50,058 bases of DNA. Origin: Zelonia costaricensis (Eukaryota > Euglenozoa > Kinetoplastea > Trypanosomatida > Trypanosomatidae). Each line of letters opens with the position of its first letter. Within the stretch, counting starts at the first letter, position 1. The DNA lies in contig JASAOO010003380.1 in the NCBI GenBank assembly GCA_030849075.1, forward strand, positions 1 to 50,058, in the 5' to 3' direction. This document shows, piece after piece, positions 19,945 to 29,759 of the stretch. A model generated the notes under the pieces. The model ran no database searches. It worked only from the letters and a program-made list of their open reading frames with translations, and was not told where the DNA came from. The position numbers and the translations under genes are program-made.

Positions 19945-20053
19945 GGGGGAGGGGGGATAGGGGAAAGGTGCACGCGGCTATGGAGAGTCACGGGCGAAAA
20001 GGGGAGCGGGAAGTCGGAGAGAAGGGCGGGGGGGAGCGAGAGAGGGGGGAGGG
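19945..20053 (+). other. G-rich island, candidate G-quadruplex cluster
   Basis: At least nine runs of three or more G occur in 109 bases (for example 19945-19949, 19951-19956, 19960-19963, 20028-20034 and 20044-20049). The surrounding spacer is pyrimidine-rich on this strand, so the island would be G-rich in the transcript. Confidence 0.55.
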
Positions 20054-21081
20054 CGCCGCTATTGTCAAGACCGGACCTCCCTCACTTACGTCCCTCCACC
20101 CCAACCCTACCCCATGCGGCTTCTGCATGTTGAGTTCACCTTCCCCACCCCCCCCCCTTCGCCCCCTCCCGCTGTCTCGCTGTGCTGTCCTGTGTTTTTC
20201 TCGTGCCTTTCCCGCTTATTTGTCGGAACAATGTCTGCCATACACGCGCATGCTTCTCACCTTACTTGTATTTGTTTTTGCTGGCTGCTGTTGTTATTGA
20301 TGCTCGTCCGTGTTGTCTGGTAACGTGCTGGCTTGACACCGCTACCCGCGTTGCCTCTCCGCAGCGTTGCGTGTTTTACAGTACCGTTGCCCGATACCCT
20401 TGCCCCCCTTTCGTGCCTCTCCCTATCGTCACCCAATGGTGGCTACAAGAGAAGCGGAAAAAAAAAACCCAAAGCCGCTCGTAGAACCGAAAAAGGGAGA
20501 AAATAAGTGCGTCGGTCGGCGCCACACACGAGGCTCCGCGCAGTCGAGCGGTAGGGCCCGCCTCATACCAAACCGGAGACGAGACGCGCACCGCCCAGTT
20601 CATTTGTTTGCTCGCCACGCCAATGTGCGCGTCGCACTGGCGGCACGCGCCCCGTCTCCTCCTCGCCCGTTTTCTTTTTTTTTCCCGTGCGACTTCTCGT
20701 GCGAGTTTTTGCTTTTACGTGGGTGCGTACACGCAGACGCAGACACACAAGAAAACACACGCGCACATACGGACAGCAAAAAAAAAGTGAAGCGCAGGTC
20801 GTTCCACTTTAGCTCACATTCCAAAATCCCTCCTCCTCTCTTCCCCCACCCCGCCCTTACCCTCGCCAATGCACATCCGTGTATACAGGTCGATTGGTGT
20901 TGGTGTTGTCCTTGTGGTGAGGGCAGGAAGGGAAGCCGGACAGTAACGAGGGATCCGCACATGAAGAGAACAAAGGAGGTACACGACTACCGGCTCAAAA
21001 GAGAGAGAGAGAAGGAAATAAGGAGCGGGAACTGGCGTGGGGAGGGCCAAGACGGCTGTCTTGAGTCGGGTGAAGTGTAAA

Positions 21082-21106
21082 GGGGGGATGAGGAGGGAGG
21101 GAGGGA
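21082..21106 (+). other. candidate G-quadruplex
   Basis: Four or more G-runs with one- to seven-base loops (GGGGGG at 21082-21087, then repeated GGGA units to about 21106). This is a standard G4 pattern on the transcribed-sense strand. Confidence 0.5.
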
Positions 21107-22139
21107 GAGGATGCGCTGCCTTGTCTGACAGCGACTCCTGCCTCTGTGAAAGCGCGCTTTCCCTCCGCGTGTCTTATCGGGCTTCGGTCCCACCCCTCTG
21201 GCTCAAAGTCGCTCTTGCCGCATCCCCTTCACACCAGCGCACGCCTTCCCCATCTCCGTCTCGCTTTTCTATTTTTCCCGCATCTTTCTGCATTGCTGCC
21301 TTTTCCTCCCTTTCTCTCCCCCGCTTTGCTGTAGCTGTTGTGGTTGCTGTTGGTGTCGTTGAGTTTTGTGCTTGGGCGTGCCAGAGAGGCGGCGCCACTG
21401 CGCCTGCCCCCTTCAGAGACACAGATACACGCTCCGCCTCCCCCCCCCCTTCTTCACCCCCTTCCCGTCAGGTGCCTTCCAGCGTACCGGAGAGAGGACG
21501 GGAGAGGGGACGGGGGTTCGCTGGAGACAAACAAGCCAGAAAAGACAACTCGAAATGCTCATGGCCCGCCCTGGGGGAGGGGGGGGGCCTCCGATGGCGC
21601 ACGCGATGGGAGCCCCGTGAAGCGGGAATTGACCGTCCTATAGGCAGTACAATTTGTCAAAGAGAGGACGGGTGACGGAGCGGGCACGGTGGCTGCCAAC
21701 TCGCTTCGTCGACTCGCATCCCCGACTCATACAGGTCTTCGCCTCTCTTCCTCAGCAAAGGATGCGTTGCGGGACCGTGGGTGCTTGCCCCATCGCGGTC
21801 CTTGTGGAGGCACGGTGCGTCACAGCAGTTTTTGCGACAGCTGCTGTGCCAGCTGCCTCGTTGCTGATTGCCATCTACACAGCAACCACCACAACAGAAG
21901 AGCGTACGGCATCGATCGCTGGTTCTTTACCTCCTCCGCTCATCTCACTCACCGCCTTGCTTTATCTGCGCGTTGGCACCTCACTCTTCACATACAAACT
22001 CACTTGTGCTGCGACACGGCTCCCGCTCCCCCCACGTGGATTCTCTTCACAGCAGCACTGCTGTCCCTTCAGTTTTGCGTCGTTTGGTTTGCACTGGATC
22101 TCTGTGCCACCTCTCTCCTCCACTCCCTCCCCCCGTCCC

Positions 22140-22161
22140 TTCCTTTTTGCTTTCCTCCTAG
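22140..22161 (+). promoter_or_regulatory. predicted spliced-leader acceptor of RPT5
   Basis: A long C/T tract ends in TTTCCTCCTAG, with AG at 22160-22161, giving a 5' UTR of about 287 nt. It has the typical tract-to-AG arrangement and is followed by a CA-rich stretch. Confidence 0.5.
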
Positions 22162-22448
22162 GCACACACAGACACACACATACACACGGACTTGCGCAAC
22201 ACAAAGACGGCAGAGGCGCAGACGCACGCCACCCGTGCCTTATCTGATAGATCTCTCTCGCTCCTCGTCTGTACTCCTGCTGCAGCGGCGACTTCGCGTG
22301 AAGCCGAGGGGTTCCTGGAACTCTATTGGAGGGTCTCGTCGCGGAACTTGGACCGACTCCGCACATCGTCCGCCCGCTCCTCACCCCCCCCGCCATCCTT
22401 CCTGACCCCTCTCCCTCTCTCTGTCTCTCTGCTACTCGCACTTCCGTG

Positions 22449-23783
22449 ATGCCGTCGGCGAAGGAGATGGCTGAGGCGCGCGCCTACGCGGCGGCGCAGG
22501 AGGAGGCCGCGGACAAGCGCAAGCTGCAGAACATCAGCGAGGCGGAGCTGAACGAGCTGGATACGCTCACAAACGACCAGCTGCGCACCCGTGCCCGCAA
22601 CCTGCACCAAGAGACGCAAACCCTACGCAGCTTCGAGATTCGGGCGAAGCAGGAGCTGGTCGGGCTCAAGCGCGAGGTGGAGATGGGCAAGAAGCGCGTG
22701 AAGGAGAACAACCGGCTGCCCTACCTCGTCGCGAGCATTGCCGAGGTGCTCGACCTGAGCGACGACGACGACGAGGCGGAGGAGCTGGCAGTGGGGCGCA
22801 GGAAGCCGGAGCGGAAGCAGAAGAGCGCCGTGGTCAAGACCACGAACCGCTACACCGTCTTCCTGCCCGTTGCCGGCCTCGTGGATGCCGACAAGCTCTC
22901 GCCGGAGGATCTGGTTGGCGTGAACAAGGACACCTTCCTCGTGCTCGACACGCTGCCGCCGGACTACGACAGCCGCGTCAAGGCGATGGAGATCGATGAG
23001 AAGCCGAAGGAGAAGTACACGGACGTCGGCGGTCTGGACAAGCAGATCAACGAGCTGATCGAGGCGGTTGTGATGCCCATTACGCACAAGGACCAGTTCG
23101 AGAAGATCGGCATCCAGCCCCCGAAGGGTGTGCTGCTGTACGGGTCGCCGGGTACGGGCAAGACGATGCTGGCGCGTGCGTGTGCGGCGGCCACGGACGC
23201 CTGCTTCCTGCGCCTCGCCGGCCCCCAGCTCGTCCAAATGTTCATCGGCGATGGTGCCCGCATCGTCCGCGACGCCTTTGCGCTGGCCAAGAAGAAGGCG
23301 CCGTCGATCATCTTCATTGACGAGCTCGATGCCGTCGGCTCAAAGCGGTCGGACGAGGGCAAGCACGGCAGCCGCGAGGTGCAGCGCACGATGCTGGAGC
23401 TGCTTTCCCAGCTCGACGGCTTCGGCAGCAGCGACGACGTGAAGGTAATCGCCGCGACGAACCGCATCGACGTGCTGGACCCGGCCCTCCTCCGAAGCGG
23501 TCGTCTCGATCGCAAGGTGGAGTTCCCGATGCCGGACGAGGAGGCGCGTGCCAGCATTCTCGAGATCCACTCGCGGCGCATGAACCTCGACAAGGACGTG
23601 AATTTCAAGGAGCTCGCCCGCTGCACGGACGACATGAACGGCGCGCAGCTCAAGGCGGTGTGCGTGGAGGCGGGGATGCTGGCCCTGCGCCACGACCGCA
23701 CGTACGTCGCGCACGAGGACTTCATCGAGGGCGTCGCCGCGGTGCAGGCACGCAAGAAGGCGAACCTGAACTACTACGCATGA
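22449..23783 (+). CDS. RPT5: 26S proteasome regulatory ATPase subunit RPT5 (PSMC3/S6A type)
   Basis: One of the six AAA+ ATPases of the 19S base that unfold ubiquitylated substrates and open the 20S gate, in cytosol and nucleus. The 444 residues show the family layout: an N-terminal coiled coil (about 15-95), an OB domain (about 125-180), then the AAA domain (about 190-440). Walker A is GSPGTGKT (232-239), Walker B is IIFIDE (287-292), and the arginine-finger segment is RSGRLDRK (349-356). The C-terminus ANLNYYA matches the HbYX tail by which Rpt5 docks into the 20S pocket, which separates it from RPT1, 4 and 6. The ATG at 22449 aligns with the family start; the frame is open further upstream but that part is spacer-like. 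Walker A has Ser233 where human PSMC3 and the RPT1 in this window have Pro. An acidic insert ([11 protein letters not shown]) follows the coiled coil. Confidence 0.97.
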   Translation: MPSAKEMAEARAYAAAQEEAADKRKLQNISEAELNELDTLTNDQLRTRARNLHQETQTLRSFEIRAKQELVGLKREVEMGKKRVKENNRLPYLVASIAEVLDLSDDDDEAEELAVGRRKPERKQKSAVVKTTNRYTVFLPVAGLVDADKLSPEDLVGVNKDTFLVLDTLPPDYDSRVKAMEIDEKPKEKYTDVGGLDKQINELIEAVVMPITHKDQFEKIGIQPPKGVLLYGSPGTGKTMLARACAAATDACFLRLAGPQLVQMFIGDGARIVRDAFALAKKKAPSIIFIDELDAVGSKRSDEGKHGSREVQRTMLELLSQLDGFGSSDDVKVIAATNRIDVLDPALLRSGRLDRKVEFPMPDEEARASILEIHSRRMNLDKDVNFKELARCTDDMNGAQLKAVCVEAGMLALRHDRTYVAHEDFIEGVAAVQARKKANLNYYA

Positions 23784-24769
23784 GCAGGACATTCCTCACG
23801 GGTATCGGGCGAGCCTGCGCACACTCGAGACCTGCGTCGCGCTACGTGGGAAAGAGACGAGCTGCACGAGTGTGCTGACAGAGCGGGAAGGGCTCGGATA
23901 GGGTTGAGGTGCGATGAGGACTGGCTGGCGCCTCAACGCGTGTGTGAAGGCTTCTATAAACCAGGCTCCACACCGGTCGCCAGTCTGTCTCCCTACCGGC
24001 TCCCGCACTCCGCAACCGTGTAGTGCGGCGCTGAGGGTGTCTCTCGAGCGCCACACACCTCGTGCAAAGACCTCCCTTTCTGCCGCAGCTGCTCTTTTTC
24101 TTTGGCTCTCTTCGTCTTTGACTTGGCGAGTCCAACACGCTAGCGCTTCATCGTGGGTGAACAGATGTGCATGTGCGCCGCTGCGGTGGTGCGCGTCCAT
24201 CGGTGCCTCTTCGGTGTGGCGGTCTCGTATTTGGCTGTGGTGAGAGGGCGAAGTGGACGACGTGGTCGCCTGCTCGCTCTCCTTCGGCGTCTCGACGCCT
24301 TATCTGTGCGTTTTATTCTTGCTCGAGTGCGGCCGGCACGCGCGCGTGTGTGCGTGCATGCCGCAGTCCGCTTTGATGTAGCGCGGCGCGCGTGGGCCGT
24401 GCATTTGTGTGTGTGTGTGTGTCTGTGTGTGTGTTTGTGTGTTGATGCGTGCTTCTGGTGTGCGTCTGTGCCCTCCCTGAGTTTGCGTGGTGTGGTGTGT
24501 TGGTTGGCCGGGTGCTGCAGTGCACTGCCTGTTACCGCATGTGTGTGTGTGTGTATGCTGGTGTTTGTATGCGACCAGACCGCACAACGCGGAATAGTAG
24601 AGGGGAAGAACAAGAGCGAGACTTGGTTCGCTCGTCTTCTCCGCCTCAGTCTCCGTCGACGCTCTGCCTCCCTCCCGCCATGTGTTGCGCGCGTGCTCCC
24701 CCTTCTCCCATCGTAGGGTTCAAGCAAACTTACGAAAGAAGCAAAGCCGTGAAGGAAGCTAGGTGGGCT

Positions 24770-24960
24770 CAGCGCCTGACACAGACCGCGGTGGAGTCCG
24801 TTGTATGTGGGGATGCCCCCTCGTCTGTGCAGACGGGGGAAGGCAAGGCCCCTGATTGGGCGTCCCCGCCACCGCCGTGCATGACGTGCCACTTACGCAG
24901 GGCAAACGACTTGTTGTGCAGCGCCATGTGCGCCACACGGCGGAGTGGTGGCCGCGCACG
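24770..24960 (+). mobile_element. folded segment, possible degenerate SIDER-type retroposon remnant
   Basis: GGGGATGCCC (24809-24818) can pair with GGGCGTCCCC (24858-24867) with one G-T wobble. Inside lies an 8-bp hairpin, 24819-24826 with 24831-24838, around a GTGC loop. The result is a multi-branched fold, followed by a GC-balanced tail to about 24960. The texture is unlike the surrounding T/C or TG spacer. Leishmania 3' UTRs commonly carry SIDER elements, and this segment resembles what I recall of them only in general terms. No target-site duplication was identified. It could equally be a non-mobile structured UTR element. Confidence 0.35.
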
Positions 24961-25351
24961 CGCGAGTCGTTCTCTCTCTGCTTAGCGTCTGCGCAAGCGC
25001 GTTTGTAGAAGAGGGTGTGATCGCAAGAGCACGCTTCTGCTTCTGAGTCCGTTGAAGCAGCTCTCCCAAGGCGGCCCCCCCCCCCTCCCACCCTGTACCA
25101 GCACGACCAGCGCACGCCTCCCCCTCTCCCCAGCGTCCCACGCCTTCTGCCGATCGCTGTTTGGACTCGCACCCCATCGCCGGGCAACCACCGCCCATCC
25201 GCTCACGCGTCCCTTCATTGGTCCAACACGAACAACACTGACGCACGCCAGGAACTCACACATCAGACTTTGCCTGCACGCACGACAAGCCCGGCACTGA
25301 TTCGGCATTCGTCACTCCCGTGCGCCCAGCCACCCTCCGAATTGGTACTCT

Positions 25352-25377
25352 TCTCTCACTCTTTGTTTTGATTTCAG
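25352..25377 (+). promoter_or_regulatory. predicted spliced-leader acceptor of the E2 gene
   Basis: The tract CTCACTCTTTGTTTTGATTTCAG ends with AG at 25376-25377. The resulting 5' UTR is only 26 nt and free of upstream ATGs, which supports the start at 25404. Confidence 0.6.
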
Positions 25378-25403
25378 ATCCACTTGTCTTCATCATCATC
25401 ACA

Positions 25404-26204
25404 ATGGAAGCTCGTCAGCCAGCACACGCCGCCACCGGCGGTGCCGACGACGTGGCAGAGCCGCCCATGCCTGTCCTCGTTCCCGCCCCGCCCATGGCGG
25501 AGGAGCACGACGATGCGCAGGGCGGCGTTGCTCACGTGGACGACCCTGCAGCTGGGGCAGCGGCGACCGCCACAGCGACGCCCGTCGGCCTGCAGCCCCC
25601 CACCGCAGAGGCCCTCGCCGCGCGGCAGAGCCGCAACAGCGCCGCCGCCGAGAAGATGGGGGGTGGACAGCAGCTCAAGGATCACAAGACGGCGCAGCGG
25701 CGCCTCATGCAGGACTACCGCACCTTCCAGCAGAACGTGGCCGAGGGCACGAGCTCCGACATCACCGCCGTGCCGGTGGACGGCGACTTCTTCCACTGGC
25801 ACGCCGTCATCTCCGGCCCGTGCGACACACCGTGGGAGGGAGGCCTCTTCAAGCTGGACCTCCTCTTCGGGGACGACTACCCGTTCTCGCCGCCCAAGGT
25901 GCGCTTCCGCACAAAGGACGTCTTCCACCCGAACGTGTACGTCGACGGCAACATCTGCATGGACACGCTCAAGAGCAGCTGGCAGTCGTCTCTCAACCTG
26001 GAGGCGCTGCTCATCTCGATTCAGTCGCTCTTGTCTGACCCGAACCCGCTGTCGGCCGCCAACGGCGCGGCGGCGCGACTGCTGACGGAGAACCGCAGCG
26101 CGTACGACGAGAAGGTGCGGGCGCTTGTGGAGGCGAGTCTTGAGCAGAGCTTCTCCGACATGGACGACGACGAGGAGGGGGATGAGGAGAACGGGGAGGC
26201 GTAG
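25404..26204 (+). CDS. ubiquitin-conjugating enzyme E2, RAD6/UBC2-like, with N-terminal extension
   Basis: An E2 enzyme that accepts ubiquitin from E1 as a thioester and passes it on, usually with an E3. The 266-residue protein has an Ala/Pro-rich, probably disordered extension (1-95), then a complete UBC fold (about 98-250). The family HPN triplet is at 175-177 and the catalytic cysteine is Cys185 in GNICMD, ten residues after His175 as expected. It ends in an acidic tail (DMDDDEEGDEENGEA), like that of yeast Rad6. The helix-1 segment RRLMQDYRTF and the segment SIQSLLSDPNP also resemble Rad6/Ubc2. Typical Rad6 is about 150-170 residues, so the extension is extra. The ATG follows a good splice acceptor by 26 nt. 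It lies between two proteasome ATPase genes. A trypanosomatid-specific E2 rather than the true Rad6 orthologue remains possible. Confidence 0.92.
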   Translation: MEARQPAHAATGGADDVAEPPMPVLVPAPPMAEEHDDAQGGVAHVDDPAAGAAATATATPVGLQPPTAEALAARQSRNSAAAEKMGGGQQLKDHKTAQRRLMQDYRTFQQNVAEGTSSDITAVPVDGDFFHWHAVISGPCDTPWEGGLFKLDLLFGDDYPFSPPKVRFRTKDVFHPNVYVDGNICMDTLKSSWQSSLNLEALLISIQSLLSDPNPLSAANGAAARLLTENRSAYDEKVRALVEASLEQSFSDMDDDEEGDEENGEA

Positions 26205-26777
26205 CGCTCATCAGCCCTGGCGTAGACTGTCATCGTGTGTGCGCTTGTGCGTGCGTGTGCGTGTGCGTCTGTGTGTGTGTGTGTGTCTGTGAAGGCGCTA
26301 ATGGAGGCCTCTCCGTCACTTATTTCTGTCGTCTTGTTCTGTTCTACTCCCCCCCTCCCCCCCACCCCTACCGCGCTCGGTGCTTCTTCGCTGCCGCTTA
26401 TTCGCTGCCCCTCCCCTCCCCCCCCCTTGCGCTCCCTTCTCGTCCTGGACCGTGTCTGCTGCCGTGCTCCGATTGCGTGCCTCTGGCTTGCCTGGTTGTA
26501 GACTCTGGCAGTGCGTGCATTGGGTTGTCTCGTGGCCGAGAGGGAAGAGGATGAGGGGGCCGGGGACGGAGTAGCATCTCTCCCCGCTCTCGACGACTCG
26601 CCTGTCCTTCTCGGCCCGCTCGTCACGACGACCTGAAGTGAGACGCTGTGCAGAGGAGCTCCACGGAGTGACCAACAGCAACGGTGCATGTTGCAAACAT
26701 GGCCCTCTCACACTCCCCACCCTGAACTAGACACAGACGTGCTACAATACGATAGCGGTGACCGCGTGTGTGTGCGT

Positions 26778-26834
26778 GGGGGGAGAGGGGGAGGGAGACA
26801 CGAAGGTTGATTCCTAGAAGTGGCGAGGGAGGGG
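26778..26834 (+). other. candidate G-quadruplex in spacer
   Basis: G-runs at 26778-26783, 26787-26791, 26793-26795, 26826-26828 and 26830-26833 could form a quadruplex in the transcript. The first three are tightly spaced; the last two are about 30 bases away. Confidence 0.4.
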
Positions 26835-28134
26835 ACGCAGCGCGGCGTCTTGGCACACGGACCGTGTCGCGTCCTGTGTTGTACAGCGCATCTTGCGGCG
26901 TCGTTCTCCCCCCTTTGCTTTCCCTTTTCCACTTGTCCGTGCTATCTTATCTGTTCCCGATTCACCTGTGCGTAGGTGCGTGTGCGTGCGTGTGTATTCG
27001 GTTCCTCCCCATAACGACCTCTCTACTACGTTTGGCTGCGTTCGGCGTCGGCGCTCTCTGCGCGTAGCACCGCTGCGGTGCTGGTTGTTGTCGAGACTCC
27101 CTCTTGCAGATCTTTCACGTGCGCGCCTTCTCTCCCGCCTTCCGCCTCTGTCCCCCCTAGCGGGCCGGTTGATTTTCTTTACTTGTTTCTCTGCTGCGCG
27201 CGAAGCAAGGGGAGGGGGGTTGGTGGTGATGGTTGTGGTGGTGGCGTTGTTGAGTCAGGGGCAGCGTGAGGGAGGCGGGTGTGCTGCTCTTGTGCTCCTC
27301 TGATGCGCACGTCCCTCTTACTTGTCTACCCGCTTCTCGCTGTGTTATCCTGCTTGCTCCCGTTTTGGTCCTCTTCTATTCCTATTATCACACACATCAG
27401 CAGCAACGTCGCCTTGTCTGTTGCTGCCTTTGTGTGTTTGGTTTGTGGACATGTTAGCGTGCGGAGCTGATCATATTTATGGGCGTGTCGGTGCTTCGTT
27501 TAGGTGCTTCCGTGCTCGCGTTTTTTTTTTTTACGTTTCCTTTTCCTCTCTCTCTCTGTCTCTCTCGCGAAGCGCGTCTGCTCTCCTCCGTATACATGAA
27601 GGAAACGCGCGATGCTGCGTCTTGCCGGACGCACACGATGGGGAGGGAGGGGGGGGGGAATGCAGCTGCAGAGCGAAACCCGTAGCGGCGCTGGGAGAGT
27701 AAGTCTGATGCTCTTTCTCTTTGTGCGTTTGTGCCTCTTTACCATCTCCTCTTCGCTTCGCCTTGTCGTGTGTGCGTGTGTGGGAGTGGTGGTGTTGCTG
27801 GGTGACGAGGATGGTACGGGTCGCGAGTGATGCAGTCGAACGGAACGGCGCGGTGTCACGAGGCGCGGCAACCCGCACAGAGCAGAGTGCAAGGATAACG
27901 CAGAGAAACGAAAACTGACGCGGTGGACAAAGTGGGGCAACTCACTGCGAGGGTGCAGACACGGCTGCCAGCCAGCAGCGAGCATGGCGCTCTTTCTTCT
28001 TCTTCACCGGTCGAGCTCTTCTCTTTCGTGTGGCCCAGTAGAGGAGCGCAGCCTCCACGCCGGATCCTGGACGATCGTCTTTTCCGTTGATTAAACACGC
28101 CGCCGCGCAGCTTGCCGAGATGTTTCTCTGCATC

Positions 28135-28206
28135 TCCTCCACTTCCCTTACCACTCGCCACCCCCCCCCCGCCCCCTTGCATGCGTCTCCAACTCTTCCA
28201 CGACAG
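28135..28206 (+). promoter_or_regulatory. predicted spliced-leader acceptor of the NAT9 gene
   Basis: A long C/T tract with a C-run is followed by CGACAG, with AG at 28205-28206, 15 nt before the ATG at 28222. Because the tract lies after the in-frame ATG at 28120, splicing here would exclude that upstream ATG and fix the start at 28222. Confidence 0.5.
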
Positions 28207-28221
28207 TCCATCGCAGCAGTA

Positions 28222-29388
28222 ATGATCAACGAGCATGTCTACTTGATCGGGCCGGAGCTGGTGCTGGTGCCCTACCTCACCCCCTTCGTGCCGCGCTACC
28301 ACGAGTGGATGTGCGACCCCGCGCTGCTCGCCGCCACCGAAAGCGAGCCGCTCTCCCTCGACGAGGAGCGCGAGAATCAGCTGTCGTGGCTGCAGTCCAC
28401 CGACAAGATGACCTTCATCCTCTTGGCGCCATGCGAGGTCACCGCTGATGCCGCGCAGGCTGTCGACGTGCAGCGTGTATCGCTGCGGGGGGCTGTGCCA
28501 CCGTTGGCAGAGGCCTTCGCACCTTCGACAACGACAACCACAGCAACGGCGTCGCAGTCACTCGCATCACCGTCCATCGCTGCTGGAGAGGCATGGTACG
28601 CGGGCAGCATCGTCACCGCGAAGGACTACACGCGTCTCCTCCCGGAGCCGCATGGCGCAGCGCCGTCATTCCCGATCGCGGAGCGCTTCGCACCCTCTCA
28701 CACGAAGCCGCTGTTCCAAAGTGGTGCTGCAGCATCGGCTGGCCCGGAGCCGCAGCCACCCGCTCTGGCCACGTCGTACGTGATGACTGGAGACTGCAAC
28801 CTCTTCTTGCTCGACGAGGACGAGGACGACGGGGAGGCGGGTGCCGCAGGTGCCTTCGACTGGTCCACCGCAGGTGGCACCGCGCAGGGCATGAACCCGG
28901 GTCTCCCGCGAGCCACCGCTGCCACCACGCCGGCGTCACCCTCGCGCACCTTCGAGGTGGAGGTGATGGTCGCCGACACATCGTTCCGCCGCCGCGGGCT
29001 GGCGGAGACGGCGGTACGCATGCTGATGCAGTACGCCGTTGCCGTCTGCGGCGCCACCCGCTTCGTCGCGAAGATACTTGACTCCAACGCAGGCAGCATC
29101 GCCCTCTTCACGCGGCATCTTGGCTTTGTGCCCTTCAAGGAGGTGAAGGTCTTCCACGAGGTCCACTTCGCCCGCTCGATCAAGACGGCGGCGGAGCGGC
29201 TCGCGTGGGAGGCGGAGTGCGCGCAGCGGCGCACGAGATTGCTGGGGAGCGGGGACACGCAGAGGGCGCCCGAGTGCGCTGCAGGCAGCGACGCCACGGC
29301 AGCACCGCGTGCGCACCCCGTCTTCTGGTGCGCCCCGCTTGAGGATGCGGTGGCCACGTCCCTGCACATCTACACGCGAGCCCCGTAG
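28222..29388 (+). CDS. NAT9: NAT9-like GNAT-family N-acetyltransferase
   Basis: A GNAT-fold acetyltransferase matching animal NAT9, a protein linked to microtubule stability in flies. The alignment is clear in three blocks. The N-terminal block LVLVPYLTPFVPRYHEWM (13-30) is followed by SEPLSLDEE (41-49) and the DKMTFILL strand (61-68). GDCNLFLLDED (190-200) comes next. The acetyl-CoA-binding motif A region EVMVADTSFRRRGLAETAV (247-265) contains R-x-x-G-x-A. The end LFTRHLGFVPFKEVKVFHEV (296-315) matches the last conserved block. At 388 residues it is nearly twice the human length because of low-complexity inserts at about 75-185 and 200-240, plus a C-terminal extension after about 340. The start was chosen at MINEHVYLIGPEL, where family similarity begins. 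The true substrate is not known from the sequence. Confidence 0.88.
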   Translation: MINEHVYLIGPELVLVPYLTPFVPRYHEWMCDPALLAATESEPLSLDEERENQLSWLQSTDKMTFILLAPCEVTADAAQAVDVQRVSLRGAVPPLAEAFAPSTTTTTATASQSLASPSIAAGEAWYAGSIVTAKDYTRLLPEPHGAAPSFPIAERFAPSHTKPLFQSGAAASAGPEPQPPALATSYVMTGDCNLFLLDEDEDDGEAGAAGAFDWSTAGGTAQGMNPGLPRATAATTPASPSRTFEVEVMVADTSFRRRGLAETAVRMLMQYAVAVCGATRFVAKILDSNAGSIALFTRHLGFVPFKEVKVFHEVHFARSIKTAAERLAWEAECAQRRTRLLGSGDTQRAPECAAGSDATAAPRAHPVFWCAPLEDAVATSLHIYTRAP

Positions 29389-29737
29389 CCCCCTAAGGAG
29401 GGATGGAGATGCGAGAGCGTGCCCCGTCGCACGGTTCGCACACCCGCGAGTGTCACTCGTGCCGGTGAAGCAAGCTTCCATTGAGGCAGGCCCGTGTGGT
29501 TTATGGGCGGCGATATTAAAAAAAAAAAAACTGAACAGAAAAGGAGCTTTACGGATGTGTTGAGGAGGACAACAAAGACCTTTACTGACGCTGGAGCCAC
29601 CGTCCGCGATGGGTAGCTCTAGGTTACACGGCAGCCTGGTCGTGCATGGTGTGGTCAGGGTTGCTTCTCTTGATTTATGTTGTTGCTGCACACCTCCCTT
29701 TTGAACGTCTTCGCCTCTCTTCCTCTACGGCTACGGC

Positions 29738-29759
29738 CACACACACACACACACACACA
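29738..29759 (+). repeat. (CA)11 microsatellite
   Basis: A perfect CA run about 185 bases before the start of the PWWP-TrmO gene. AGTCAGCAGA follows at 29775-29784, as it does after the CA repeat at 13896. Confidence 0.9.

Larger units (their letters stand above)
18350..22448 (+). other. 4.1 kb spacer without a credible protein gene
   Basis: It starts with an AT-rich stretch (18380-18440, TATATA-like), then TG repeats (18669-18683 and 18691-18715). The rest is C/T-rich but interrupted by G/purine-rich islands at 19945-20053, 20985-21106 and 21490-21592, and by an A/CA-rich stretch at 20735-20790. A CA-rich tract at 22165-22188 precedes RPT5. Open frames reach about 200 residues but have compositionally biased products and mostly lack an ATG. 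It is probably the 3' UTR of the second SPEWS gene plus the 5' region of RPT5. Confidence 0.65.
23784..25403 (+). other. 1.6 kb spacer between RPT5 and the E2 gene
   Basis: It contains TG repeats (24406-24422 and near 24540-24552), then a strongly folded, compositionally balanced segment (24770-24960, listed separately), a C-run at 25073-25085, and a T/C tract with AG just before the E2 start. No convincing open frame is present. Confidence 0.7.
26205..28221 (+). other. 2.0 kb spacer between the E2 and NAT9 genes
   Basis: TG-rich sequence follows the stop (26233-26290). A G-rich island lies at 26778-26834, a T-run at 27519-27532, and a TG-rich stretch near 27768-27790. A C/T tract precedes the next gene. 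No credible open frame was seen. Confidence 0.7.

Noticed and set aside
28120..28221. Upstream in-frame ATG for NAT9
   Set aside because: A long pyrimidine tract and acceptor AG lie between it and 28222, and family similarity begins at 28222.
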